DNA of 34,928 bases from Phycisphaerales bacterium (lineage in GTDB: Bacteria > Planctomycetota > Phycisphaerae > WQYP01): NCBI GenBank assembly GCA_027313145.1, contig DAHVEJ010000020.1:1-34928 (forward strand), given 5' to 3'. The notes below the pieces were generated by a model that did no database searches, was not told the origin of the DNA, and saw nothing but the letters and a program-made list of their open reading frames with translations. Of the stretch, positions 16,901-25,500 are shown piece after piece (within the stretch, counting starts at the first letter, position 1; every line of letters begins with the position of its first letter). The position numbers and the translations under genes were made by a program.

Positions 16901-16984
16901 TACCATCCCGAACACGAATATTTAAGCCGGGGTCATCGGGATAAACTCTGACACAAAGATGCGACGAGGGAGCGGCGGTTGGCC
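16901..16984. repeat. 84-nt direct repeat, copy 1
   Basis: Runs from TACCATCCCG to GCGGTTGGCC. By eye it differs from the copy at 17104-17187 at six positions with no gaps. The centre (AAGCCGGGGTCATCGGGATA) is identical in both. No coding potential. Confidence 0.85.
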
Positions 16985-17103
16985 ACAGAGGGCACAGAGG
17001 GCACAGAGTTTGGGCAATGGGCGACGCGGGGTCGCGACGACTACGAGGGTATTTACCACCAAGACACAACGACACAAAGTGCTTTATGAACCACGAGGGT
17101 ATA

Positions 17104-17187
17104 TACCATCCCGATCACGCAAATTTAAGCCGGGGTCATCGGGATAAACTCGGACACAAGGATGCGACGACGGAGCGGCGGTTGGCC
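17104..17187. repeat. 84-nt direct repeat, copy 2
   Basis: Second copy, 203 bp downstream of the first in the same orientation. The 119 bp between them contain 'cacagagggcacagag' and 'accaagacacaacgacacaaag' words often seen in noncoding repeats of planctomycetes and other bacteria. Confidence 0.85.
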
Positions 17188-17263
17188 TGGAGAATTGCCG
17201 GCGCTTTCGGGGCGCGGAGCAGGTGAGAGTAGAGAGTAGAGCTGTCGCTGCGGCGGCGACTCC

Positions 17264-17294
17264 ACTGCGGACTACTTTATCTTTTCTACTTTCA
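17264..17294. repeat. 31-nt imperfect direct repeat, copy 2
   Basis: Second copy of the CTGCGG…TTTTCTACTTTCA element; differs from the copy at 16511-16541 at several positions in the middle. Confidence 0.5.
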
Positions 17295-17489
17295 AGCCGT
17301 TTGTGATCGGAGTCGCACGGGTGCTTCAGGCGATTTGCGCTGCCATGGGTTTGGCATCACGCATTGGACGCCGCGTTTCATTCATCATTGCGTGGCGATT
17401 GGACTGCTGCCTGTTCCCGGCATCACAACATGATCTATTCACGTTCGTGCCGAGCGGAGGTGGGCAGGCATTAAAGCCGCCGTTAGTGT

Positions 17490-17517
17490 GATTAACTCAT
17501 TACGTCCCGGTTTCGCT
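17490..17517. repeat. 28-nt direct repeat, copy 1
   Basis: GATTAACT…CGTCCCGGTTTCGCT; three mismatches to the copy at 17562-17589. Flanks the ATCGGG hairpin. Confidence 0.6.
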
Positions 17518-17561
17518 CGTCCTGAAGCCCATCGGGGTGAACCCGATGGCTCGCCCATTTA

Positions 17562-17589
17562 GATTAACTAATCACGTCCCCGTTTCGCT
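17562..17589. repeat. 28-nt direct repeat, copy 2
   Basis: Second copy of the GATTAACT…GTTTCGCT element, 72 bp from the first, on the other side of the ATCGGG hairpin and adjoining the possible gene remnant. Confidence 0.6.
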
Positions 17590-17702
17590 TCTCCGCGTCT
17601 CCGTTGCGCTTTCCCTTCAAAATCATCAATCCCAGTCTGGACATCGGCATGGACTTTGCCAAAGAATATCAGATGGCAAAAACACTGTACGGGAAAAAGT
17701 AG
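17580..17702 (+). pseudogene. Possible 3' remnant of a plus-strand gene
   Basis: A short open frame ending at TAG (17700-17702). Its last 30 codons read like protein sequence ('IINPSLDIGMDFAKEYQ' then 'MAKTLYGKK'), with acidic and basic residues spaced as in an amphipathic helix, unlike the surrounding noncoding DNA. No start codon or upstream domain belongs to it and I do not recognise the family. It may be the tail of a gene destroyed when the island was inserted, or chance. Confidence 0.25.
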
Positions 17703-17734
17703 GCCATTCGTGCGGTCGTCGCGGGTTTGTGTTG

Positions 17735-17869
17735 TCACACCACCCCCAACGCCTTGAACACCGCATCCGCCGGGTCGGAGTAGAAGCTGGTTTGGAATTT
17801 GGCGAATAGTTCGCCGGGTACGGTGGGGATGTCCGGCGCGCTGGCCAGCGGCGGATCACTGCTCGTCAA
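17735..17869 (-). CDS. Small ORF overlapping the 3' end of the DUF499 gene
   Basis: A 44-codon frame that could start at TTG (17869-17867), overlapping the last codons of the DUF499 gene by 14 nt, and ends at TGA (17737-17735). The sequence looks protein-like: a Pro-rich lead, then 'VPGELFAKFQTSFYSDPADA' and 'VFKALGVV'. It could be a genuine small partner, the N-terminal stub of a lost downstream gene, or a C-terminal extension separated from DUF499 by a frameshift. The stop of DUF499 precedes it by only a few codons, so translational coupling is plausible. No homologue recognised. Confidence 0.35.
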   Translation of the reverse strand: MTSSDPPLASAPDIPTVPGELFAKFQTSFYSDPADAVFKALGVV

Positions 17870-20771
17870 TTTGATCGCTTAGCCCCAACTCGCGCAGGGC
17901 CGCCCGAGCTTCTTCCAGTCGCTGTTCAGAGACTCCGCCATCCGGATTAACTTCAACGTTTACTGTCAGTTTCAGTCCCCCGTCGGTAACGTGCCGGGAG
18001 AGAACCTTGGTATAGAAATTCATCCATTTCTGCGGCGGAACTTCGCCCGTCCAGCGAAACCCCATCTGTCTGGATGCCGCCGCTTTCATCAGAGGCAATG
18101 CCCCCGCCTTGCCTACCGTAATTTCGGTCACAGCAACCAGCTCGCCAACCTGGGCCTGCGCCGAAAATATCCCCTCCAACGCTCCAGCGGTAAAGTTTCC
18201 CGCCGCAATCGTGCCTCCGCTGGCTGTCCAACTCACCGCCTCCTTCGCGACATCCATATTCCGGCCAAACTGATCCAGTCCCTGGACACGAAACAGCACC
18301 TTCTGTCCCGGTTCAATGGCCGCACGCGCCGGCACAATAAGCAGTTTGGCTAATCGCGGCGGCTCAATGTGCTTCTTGGCCTCCTCCGCCCGGATCACAA
18401 ACATGTCTTCGGAAATTTCCACATCGGTAGCGGCCAATTCCTTCTCAAAAATAAACGGTTCATAATGGCCATCGGGTTTCTTGCCCACATACGCCAGAAC
18501 GCCATCGCGCACGCCGCGTGCGATGGTATCCTTTATTGCGTCGCCGTTCATTAGCCGCGGCAACTGCGGCGACGCAAAGAAAGCATCCCGCACCGCCTTG
18601 GTACTCCATTCAGTCATCGCGGGCCAATTACGCACCAGAAAATTGGCGCTGATATCCCGTTCCAGATCCCCCTCTTCCCGCAGACGTTTGATAATCACGG
18701 TGAGCAGGTCGGAGGCCTGACTGGAGGTGATAAGTCCCAAATCAATCGTTCGCAATTCCTTGGCTTTGTCCAAGAGCAGTACGTTCTTATAACTGCGCCA
18801 GACGGTCTCGGTGACGTCGCGTTTGCACCGCCGAATATGTTCATCCAATTGACGTTGTTGGGCTTCATCCAGGCGTGACAAATCCTGCTCTCTGATATCT
18901 TCCCACGCCAGAGCCTTGCGGGCCTCCTCGCGCAGCAACTGTGCCGAATCCGCAACCACCCAGATCACCGCACTTTTGAACGTCCGCGCGGATTTACCAT
19001 ATTCCTGCGTCATTGTCATCAGCAAGCGACGTGTGGCATCGCCGTCTTCCAGAGTATGATCCAAACCCATAACAACCAACGTCAGCACCGGCCGGTCCGG
19101 TATCTGGCCGCTTTTCTCCGGAAAATACACCCGTTCCGCGCCAGCCCCCGCCGCAAAGACTTTCTGTATTTCCGCCTTGATGCGCTCGTCAATTTGCGGC
19201 CCCTGAATGCTCGCCCGGCGATCGGAAAGGAGTTTATTAAGATTCGGTGACAGACTGAACCGATACCGGTTCTTATCAATGGACAGGTAATAGCACGATT
19301 GCCCCAACGCCTCCAACACGGTTTCCACGTTCCCAATGTCCAATTCCGGTTCACCCACCGCCAGTCTGATTTCCGGCACCGTGGCCTCGTGCCGCGCCAT
19401 GCCGCCGTTGGATTCAAAGAAAATCGCCGTCGCCACTTTGGTATGCAACCGGGCCTTTTTAATTTCAATATCAGCTTCACGATCCAGCCGCTGGGCATGG
19501 GAATCCCGCTTCCCGCAAATATCCGTTGTCACAGCGCCCTCCAGTCGCGGCTCGCCAAGCTGCTCAAACATGGCCGTGCGAAACAATGATTCATCCAGCG
19601 GCGCTGTTCCTAATCCAATCAATGGGTCTTTATGGCCGCCTTTGTACCCATCCTGATACGCCCGCGACACCCACAGTGCCAGGAGCCGCAACACTCCCCG
19701 CGTCTGCTGAAATCGCGGAAGTGCCTGCCACTTGCGTTCAAATACCGACAACACCGTCGGATGAAATGGATAGGCCGCCCTGAACGCTTCCCGCGCATGG
19801 TCCACCGGAAAATCCCCGATCTGGGTTTTATTGTCCAATATCCAATCGACATATTGCGCGATGGTCTTCTCGGCCTCTTTGGTCATGCCATCCCAATCAA
19901 ACAAGCGCCGGCGAATAATTTCCGAGGCTTCCCCGTCGCTGGACATAATCACAGCCTTGCCCAACCGATCCAGCATTTTCTTGAAGCGGTCATAATCCGA
20001 TTGATCTTCCGCGTTCATTTCCAATTCTGAGGCCGGTATGGATGCCACCAGCACCGTATTATCCTGCCCGCGCACGGTCTCGGAAAGATTATGGAGAAAA
20101 TTATATAACTGGCTGGCCAGTCCGCTTTTCCGGTACCGGCTGACAAAATTCATCAGTTCATCCATGAGGATCAGGCACGGTTTGTCTGCGGGAAGCAACC
20201 GCCGGATCACGTCACCAGATGGTGCGGTAAGTTGCTCATCATGCTCCGCCACGATGGCGAACCCCTCCGCGCCGCCAAGTTGCCAGGCGATTTCACCCCA
20301 TGGTGTTTTGCGCAATGGCGTGCCATCCTTGCCGCCGCGCCCGGATATCGCATCAAACTCTGTCCCGACAAAAACCGCTGTCGCCGCCACCGGCACACCG
20401 CCTACGCCCGCTTTTGCGAGTATGCCGTCCACGCCCACCCATGCAGTAGCTTCCGGGCCGCCCCGCGCCAGATGATAAAGTAGTGTGAGCGCATGGGTTT
20501 TGCCACCGCCGAACTGTGTGGTCATGTTAAACACCGCGGACGTTTCGGTCTTAATGCCCGAAAGCCGCCGAACCACCTGCGCGGCGAGATCAATGAGGTT
20601 TTTGGTTAAGTATGTCCGGCCAAAAAACCGTTGCGGATTCTGATAATCCGCCGGTGCCCGGCCATCACGCACATGAGCCAGATGAACGGCGAACTCCGAA
20701 GCATCCAACGGCTTGCCGTCGCGCAGGTCTTCACGGGGGATAATGACTTTGTACCAGGGTTGTAAGGCCAT
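17856..20771 (-). CDS. DUF499-family ATPase with C-terminal Ig-like insert
   Basis: A 971-aa P-loop ATPase of the DUF499 family, whose members occur with DNA methylases and helicases in phage-defence operons (BrxC/PglY-like ATPases of BREX are functional analogues). Walker A is TTQFGGGKTH (84-93), the QFGGGKTH form typical of DUF499. Walker B is CLILMDE (199-205). The characteristic 'AYPFHPTVLSVFERKW' follows in mid-protein. Residues about 812-887 form an Ig-like beta domain ('GQKVLFRVQGLDQFGRNMD' then 'VSWTASGGTI', 'GIFSAQAQ'), unusual in a cytoplasmic ATPase. The final 80 residues (FRWTGEVPPQKWMNFY…LKLTVNVEV) are the usual DUF499 end. GGAG 8 nt upstream supports the ATG at 20771. It is the last large gene of the island, 47 bp after the AlbA_2 gene. 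Likely role: ATP-driven recognition or loading in the modification/restriction complex (inference). Confidence 0.9.
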   Translation of the reverse strand: MALQPWYKVIIPREDLRDGKPLDASEFAVHLAHVRDGRAPADYQNPQRFFGRTYLTKNLIDLAAQVVRRLSGIKTETSAVFNMTTQFGGGKTHALTLLYHLARGGPEATAWVGVDGILAKAGVGGVPVAATAVFVGTEFDAISGRGGKDGTPLRKTPWGEIAWQLGGAEGFAIVAEHDEQLTAPSGDVIRRLLPADKPCLILMDELMNFVSRYRKSGLASQLYNFLHNLSETVRGQDNTVLVASIPASELEMNAEDQSDYDRFKKMLDRLGKAVIMSSDGEASEIIRRRLFDWDGMTKEAEKTIAQYVDWILDNKTQIGDFPVDHAREAFRAAYPFHPTVLSVFERKWQALPRFQQTRGVLRLLALWVSRAYQDGYKGGHKDPLIGLGTAPLDESLFRTAMFEQLGEPRLEGAVTTDICGKRDSHAQRLDREADIEIKKARLHTKVATAIFFESNGGMARHEATVPEIRLAVGEPELDIGNVETVLEALGQSCYYLSIDKNRYRFSLSPNLNKLLSDRRASIQGPQIDERIKAEIQKVFAAGAGAERVYFPEKSGQIPDRPVLTLVVMGLDHTLEDGDATRRLLMTMTQEYGKSARTFKSAVIWVVADSAQLLREEARKALAWEDIREQDLSRLDEAQQRQLDEHIRRCKRDVTETVWRSYKNVLLLDKAKELRTIDLGLITSSQASDLLTVIIKRLREEGDLERDISANFLVRNWPAMTEWSTKAVRDAFFASPQLPRLMNGDAIKDTIARGVRDGVLAYVGKKPDGHYEPFIFEKELAATDVEISEDMFVIRAEEAKKHIEPPRLAKLLIVPARAAIEPGQKVLFRVQGLDQFGRNMDVAKEAVSWTASGGTIAAGNFTAGALEGIFSAQAQVGELVAVTEITVGKAGALPLMKAAASRQMGFRWTGEVPPQKWMNFYTKVLSRHVTDGGLKLTVNVEVNPDGGVSEQRLEEARAALRELGLSDQIDEQ

Positions 20772-20793
20772 TTAATTCTCCATCAATCGCACG

Positions 20794-20845
20794 AAACGCA
20801 CGGCGTGCGTTTTTAGTTTCAGCCGTGCGTTTTATCCGTGCGTTT
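20794..20845. repeat. Cluster of GTGCGTTT/AAACGCAC words
   Basis: AAACGCAC (20794-20801) and GTGCGTTT (20805-20812) form a hairpin with a 3-nt loop and a following T-run on the plus strand. GTGCGTTT recurs at 20825-20832 and 20838-20845, inside the last codons of the AlbA_2 gene. On the transcribed minus strand the hairpin lies between that gene and the DUF499 ribosome binding site. It might tune expression between the two, or be a small repeat expansion that reached the gene end. Confidence 0.5.
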
Positions 20846-22516
20846 CTTGACATAATAAGCTCCTCTCCCGTTTCCAACCTTATCTAAGTCATTATTTTTA
20901 AGCATCTTAGATAAAAGGCGATAAGCCTGAGGTTCGCTAATTCGGCATAAATCGGTAGCCTTTCTGCGTGTTATTTTGCCCTCGGCCTCAACGGATTGGA
21001 GAATCATCTGCCGCTGTTGAATTTGGTCAAACCCACGGGATCGTATGTATGCCGATGTTAGCCCGAGTTGCTGGTAGAGCGACGATGCAAGGTGGTATAC
21101 CCGGCCCCGCTTTTCCCCCCGGCCTTCCACCATGCCGCGCTCATGCAGTCGTTCCAGCACTGTGCGCGCTTCCCCCAGCCCCTTTTGCAGTAACTTGCCG
21201 GTGCGTTCGGTATCGATCCGCCGCTCTAAAAATAGCGCGTTGAGCACCAACATCTCATCCAGACTCAACGGGGCACCCGCTTTTTCTTGCTCATAAACAA
21301 GTCGGGCGAACTCAAGGGATGGCTGTCCGCCGCGTAATACCACGCGGACCGCAGTCTGATCGCTGCGATTATAATCTGGTGCCGGCCGTCCGTAGCGTAG
21401 TTGTCCTAAAAATATCTTGTCGATGCCCCGTCCCGTTTGCTCTACCAAGCCAATTCTTCGGAATGCCTCCGCTAACCGCGGATTTCGCGGTATCGGTTCA
21501 TGTACCAGAATGTTATCCAGCGTTACACCTTCCGGCAGGCCGCCTGGACTTGTAATTAGCATATGATCAGCGTGCCATTGCACGTAGATGTCACCCTGTC
21601 GTGTGTAGTCCCGGTGCAATACTGCGTTGTTCACCGCTTCGCGGAATCCTTCCGGCGAGTAATCCGGAACTGGCAGTCGAAATAATCCAGCCAGTACCTC
21701 ACGCTCTTCGTTGCGCGCTGAAAACCGCGATTCCACCTCCTCTAACACGCGAATTAAAGGTCCGGTAAGAACGTCATTGGCCTTGACATTCCCTTGTTCG
21801 TCCAGCACTTGGAAACGCAGTTTGTGGGTTGGAAGCAACTTTTGTATCACCGACTCACGCCCCAACAAAAGCAGTCCTGCGACGTTTGGCAGTAACTCCC
21901 CATCGGGCTGCGTTTCCACCAGCCGTAACGCCTTGGCCAGGTCACGATCTGTCAGTTTCCGCAAGTTCGGGTCTCCATGCAGCCGCGCGATCGTCTGCCG
22001 CAGTCGCTCAAACTCCAGGGGATCGAGGCTTTCACCGGAGGCCCCCTCAATTACCCGCGCCGAAAAATCCAGCAGTCCCAAATCAGTCTTCCGGGATCGC
22101 TGATCGCGCGGAAAATAAGGGACGACCTGCGGTTTGCCATCGGGGCCCATTACGCGGCGCACTGATTTTCCGGTTGCGGTAGCACAGGGCTCGGGATACG
22201 GGGGAACTTCTATGGCGATTACCGGGCGGCCATCGAGCGTAACCGCTGACACCTGCGTATTGATATTCGGTACGGTGTTATTGAGTATGGCTGTTTGAAG
22301 TTTGATTGGATCCGTGATTGGGCCGTGGCGTGGCCCGGCCCCCGAAACACATCCGCCATCTTCGACGCCGATCAGCAACGTCCCCCCCTTGTTATTTGCC
22401 ATCGCCACAATCTCTTCATAGATTGTGCCATCGCTGATCTGCTTCCGGTCAGACTTAAACTCCACCGTTAGCGTCTCGCCGCCCTCGATCATGGATTGCA
22501 ACTGCTGCTCGTTCAT
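20819..22516 (-). CDS. AlbA_2 / Schlafen-like ATP-binding regulator (COG2865 type)
   Basis: A 565-aa protein. Residues 10-130 are an AlbA_2 (Schlafen AAA_4) nucleic-acid-binding domain: 'ETLTVEFKSD' and 'EEIVAMANNKGGTLLIGVED'. Residues about 275-390 are a GHKL-type ATP-binding domain: FREAVNNAVLHRDY (N-box), ITSPGGLPEGV and 'RLAEAFRRIGLVEQTGRGID'. The C-terminal 150 residues hold two winged-helix-type segments (VLERLHERGMVEGRGEKRGR; TRRKATDLCRISEPQAYRLL). Proteins of this make-up are usually called ATP-dependent DNA-binding or transcriptional regulators, and they recur next to DUF1156 methylases and DUF499 ATPases. It overlaps the end of the methylase gene by ATGA, so the two are translationally coupled. 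Role as sensor or regulator of the system is inferred. Confidence 0.88.
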   Translation of the reverse strand: MNEQQLQSMIEGGETLTVEFKSDRKQISDGTIYEEIVAMANNKGGTLLIGVEDGGCVSGAGPRHGPITDPIKLQTAILNNTVPNINTQVSAVTLDGRPVIAIEVPPYPEPCATATGKSVRRVMGPDGKPQVVPYFPRDQRSRKTDLGLLDFSARVIEGASGESLDPLEFERLRQTIARLHGDPNLRKLTDRDLAKALRLVETQPDGELLPNVAGLLLLGRESVIQKLLPTHKLRFQVLDEQGNVKANDVLTGPLIRVLEEVESRFSARNEEREVLAGLFRLPVPDYSPEGFREAVNNAVLHRDYTRQGDIYVQWHADHMLITSPGGLPEGVTLDNILVHEPIPRNPRLAEAFRRIGLVEQTGRGIDKIFLGQLRYGRPAPDYNRSDQTAVRVVLRGGQPSLEFARLVYEQEKAGAPLSLDEMLVLNALFLERRIDTERTGKLLQKGLGEARTVLERLHERGMVEGRGEKRGRVYHLASSLYQQLGLTSAYIRSRGFDQIQQRQMILQSVEAEGKITRRKATDLCRISEPQAYRLLSKMLKNNDLDKVGNGRGAYYVKKRTDKTHG

Positions 22517-25500
22517 AGCCCCAACCCCTTCTTACGCGCCAATACGCCATCCACCCATCTTTTTTCATCAGTCCCAACTGGATAAAGCGCCGACAGCGAC
22601 TGAGCCAGTTTCCAGAACTTGCCGTCCCGCCCGGCTCCCTCTTCCACCAGAAATCGCTTCACTGCTTCGCCCCGCCCGGCGGCAAATAATATCATGCTCT
22701 GATGCACGCGATCCAACACGGTATGGCCCAGCTTCGGCACGCTTTTGTCACCCCAACCGCCATCTTCATTTTCCAGTTCATCAATGCTGGCAAACAAATT
22801 GGCCTGCCGGGCTTTTTTCCGGGCTTTCTGCGGCACCTGCCCCTCATCTTTGCCAAATAATATCCGCGTGCGTTCCGCCACGGTCAAAAGCCGCGCTTTA
22901 TCCCCCTTCACCTCCACCACATCCGCCATCTGCTCCAGATTCGCCCCCAATCCCTGCGCAATTTTCCGCGCCGCATCATATTCCAGCGTATAGCCGGTTT
23001 TACCCGCCACCACCTTCCCGGCACCATCCTCGTTACCCTCGGGAGCAACCTCTCCCTCACCATCATCATCATTGCTGTCCCCTGTAACCTGTCCCCCGTC
23101 ACCTTCGTCCTTGTTGCCAACTCCCATCGTCCAAAGCCATATCGCCGTGAGCCGCGCATCGGCTTCCAGCGCTCCCGCATCCGCCCCGCTGAATACCAAC
23201 CGCAATGCCTCCTGTGCCACCGCCGCCCACACATGCTCCAGATATTCGCGCAGCGTTACCTTCTCCCCATTGGCTTTTTCCACGCGGCTATAGCGCGAGA
23301 AAATTTCCAGCGCCGGTCCCAGACACGCGAAAATAGCGTCCGCCCCCACCACGCCCTCCGCCTCCAGCCGCGGCATCCACTGGTGGATGCGTTGCGGCAG
23401 TTCCTGCAAAACCGTCCGCCAATCGCCGATGGGGTCACCCATTCGCGGTCGGCAGGCCAGATGCACCGAAGATGCGAGCACCCGTTGGCGGCTGGCGAGC
23501 ATTCGCGCAGCGCGTTCCGTGTCTATTGGCCAAGACCCTGTCACTGTGAGACCCGCGTCAACGATAGCACCCAAGAGCGATTCCCACGCCTCCGTGGAAG
23601 CGTGGGCGAACACAATGATGGCAATTCCATTTGGCCCTAGCGAACTACGGCAGCTCGCCATTGATCGGGCGAGCTGTACCTCGAAGTGCAGTCGGTCTTT
23701 CTTCGATGTGCTCCTTGAATGTGGAAGGCTCTGTACCGCCTCTTCCTCCTTGGGCGTAAGCTCGCCCGACAGCAGATCCGGGTGGAGGTAACCGGCAAGC
23801 CTCTTAAGCCACACATAGAAAAAATCCGATAGATCGGCGTAGGGAATGGCAAAGTAATAGGGTGGATCAGTCACGACCGCGTCCACGGAACCCTCCGGAA
23901 CGCGCGGCGCAGTCGCAGACCCCTGCTGGGCCACTCCGCAATCGCCAAGAGGCACGATTCCTGATCCAAAAATTTGGGCAATTTTTCCAAGTTGGAATGA
24001 AATCCCCCCGGCAAGCGTTGGCGTAAGCGGGTTTGCCTCTGCGTAATCGGACCGCATAGGAAGCGACGATGACTGGATGAAAGCGGATACGATTCCGTCC
24101 GAAAGCCATGTCGATACGTTGCTGTTGTATTGTGCGATATTGCTTATTGCGAGGGAAAGGATGGTACCCGTCGCGACGATCAAGCCTTTGTCCTGCGTCG
24201 TTTCGACGGAGCGGTCATAGCAAGCGCGCAAGGCCTTGGCGAGGGTCAAAAGCGCCAATTGCTGCCGCCTGTTAAATAGGTGTCCCCACTCCTTGAACCC
24301 ATAGTGCAACACGTTGAGCCTGCGCGGCTCGTCGTAACCGATCTTCTCGGAAGGAGCCAAGGAGGGGGTATCGGCGGGCGGGTGGCCGATTTGGGCCAGC
24401 CGGAGAGCCGCAATTTCAAACACTTCTTCGTCCATTTTGTTAGCGGTGCGGTAGGCACGCCCCTTTCCCGATTCGCTTCTCAACACCACCCCAAAAAGCC
24501 GCTCTCCCAGCCCTTCGTCCGACGCAATGCGGCGGTAGCGCGCCGGTTTCATCGTCGTCCCGCATGCAGGGCATGTGACGCATCCGTTCTGGACGGTCCC
24601 GACACCCAAGCCGTCAATCTCCAGCGAATCTTCAAGCGACAAAGCAATTTCCCGTGTTTCTTTATTAACCGAGATCTTTACCACGACCGCGTGGTTCCGA
24701 CGCCTTGAGACAAATGTCTGGTGCAAAAGAGGGATTACCGCACCACAGTTTGGCCCCTCGCATTGAATCGTCCGCGCCCACAAATACGCAATGGGCGTTG
24801 CGCCATCCGGATCCTTGGGGTAATATTCAGAGAGTTCCTTCTCCGCCCGCTCTTTGACCCATTGCCCCCATTTCCGCACTTCATCGGCCAACTGCTGGCC
24901 ATATTTGGGAATGTATTCCAACACCACTTTGTTCAGCAGCACCGCCACCGGATTCAAATCACTGGCAAACGCGTCAGCCCCCACGCGCAGAGCCTCCAGC
25001 GGAATGGACCCGCCCCCGGCAAATGGGTCCACCACCAGTGGCCGTGTGCCGGGAGCGCCGCCCAAACTTTCATGTGCCGCCTGCGTAAGCGCCCGCGCGG
25101 TGGAAAGGAAAATCTTTTGGGTAGAGGCCTCCCAAGCCGCAAAATCCGCGATGAAATCCAGCAGCAGCACGCGCAGCAATTCCAAGTCCGCGGGCGTGGC
25201 CGGTGGCGGATCGCCATTGCGGCGGGGTTTTGGCAGCGTAACTAAATCAAGCGGGGTCTGCCGTTTGGCCAGTTCCCCATAGCGCTTCCATGATTCAGGA
25301 TCGCACGTTTCGGTGGCCTTGGAATCAGCAAGAACAGCCTTGGCAAATGCCACCATCGCATCCGCCGCCGCCCGGCGGAATGTCGGCGGACAAAGCGGAT
25401 CAGCGGGATCAGGCCAAAGCGAAGCACAAATCACCGCCCGGCACGCCGCCAGCGGCCGCCGCGCCCACCAGATATGCAACGTGGAAATATGCCCATGCCG

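Larger units (their letters stand above)
16154..17734. other. Repeat-rich region without complete genes
   Basis: About 1.6 kb between the tRNA and the defence island with no credible complete gene. It holds strings such as 'ggagttagaagttaggagttag' cut into short units (16238-16268 and 16797-16828), 'cacagagggcacagag' (16983-17006), clustered 'caagttgccc/cccaagatg' words (16298-16400), the direct repeats listed separately, and a hairpin (AGCC-C-ATCGGG with CCCGATGGCT, about 17526-17551). This patchwork is typical of degraded or repeat-invaded intergenic DNA. No transposase, integrase or inverted-repeat ends were found. Confidence 0.6.

Noticed and set aside
15801-17734. Insertion sequence or CRISPR array in the repeat zone
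   Set aside because: No transposase fragment, no paired terminal inverted repeats and no regular repeat-spacer spacing; the repeats are two-copy and irregular.
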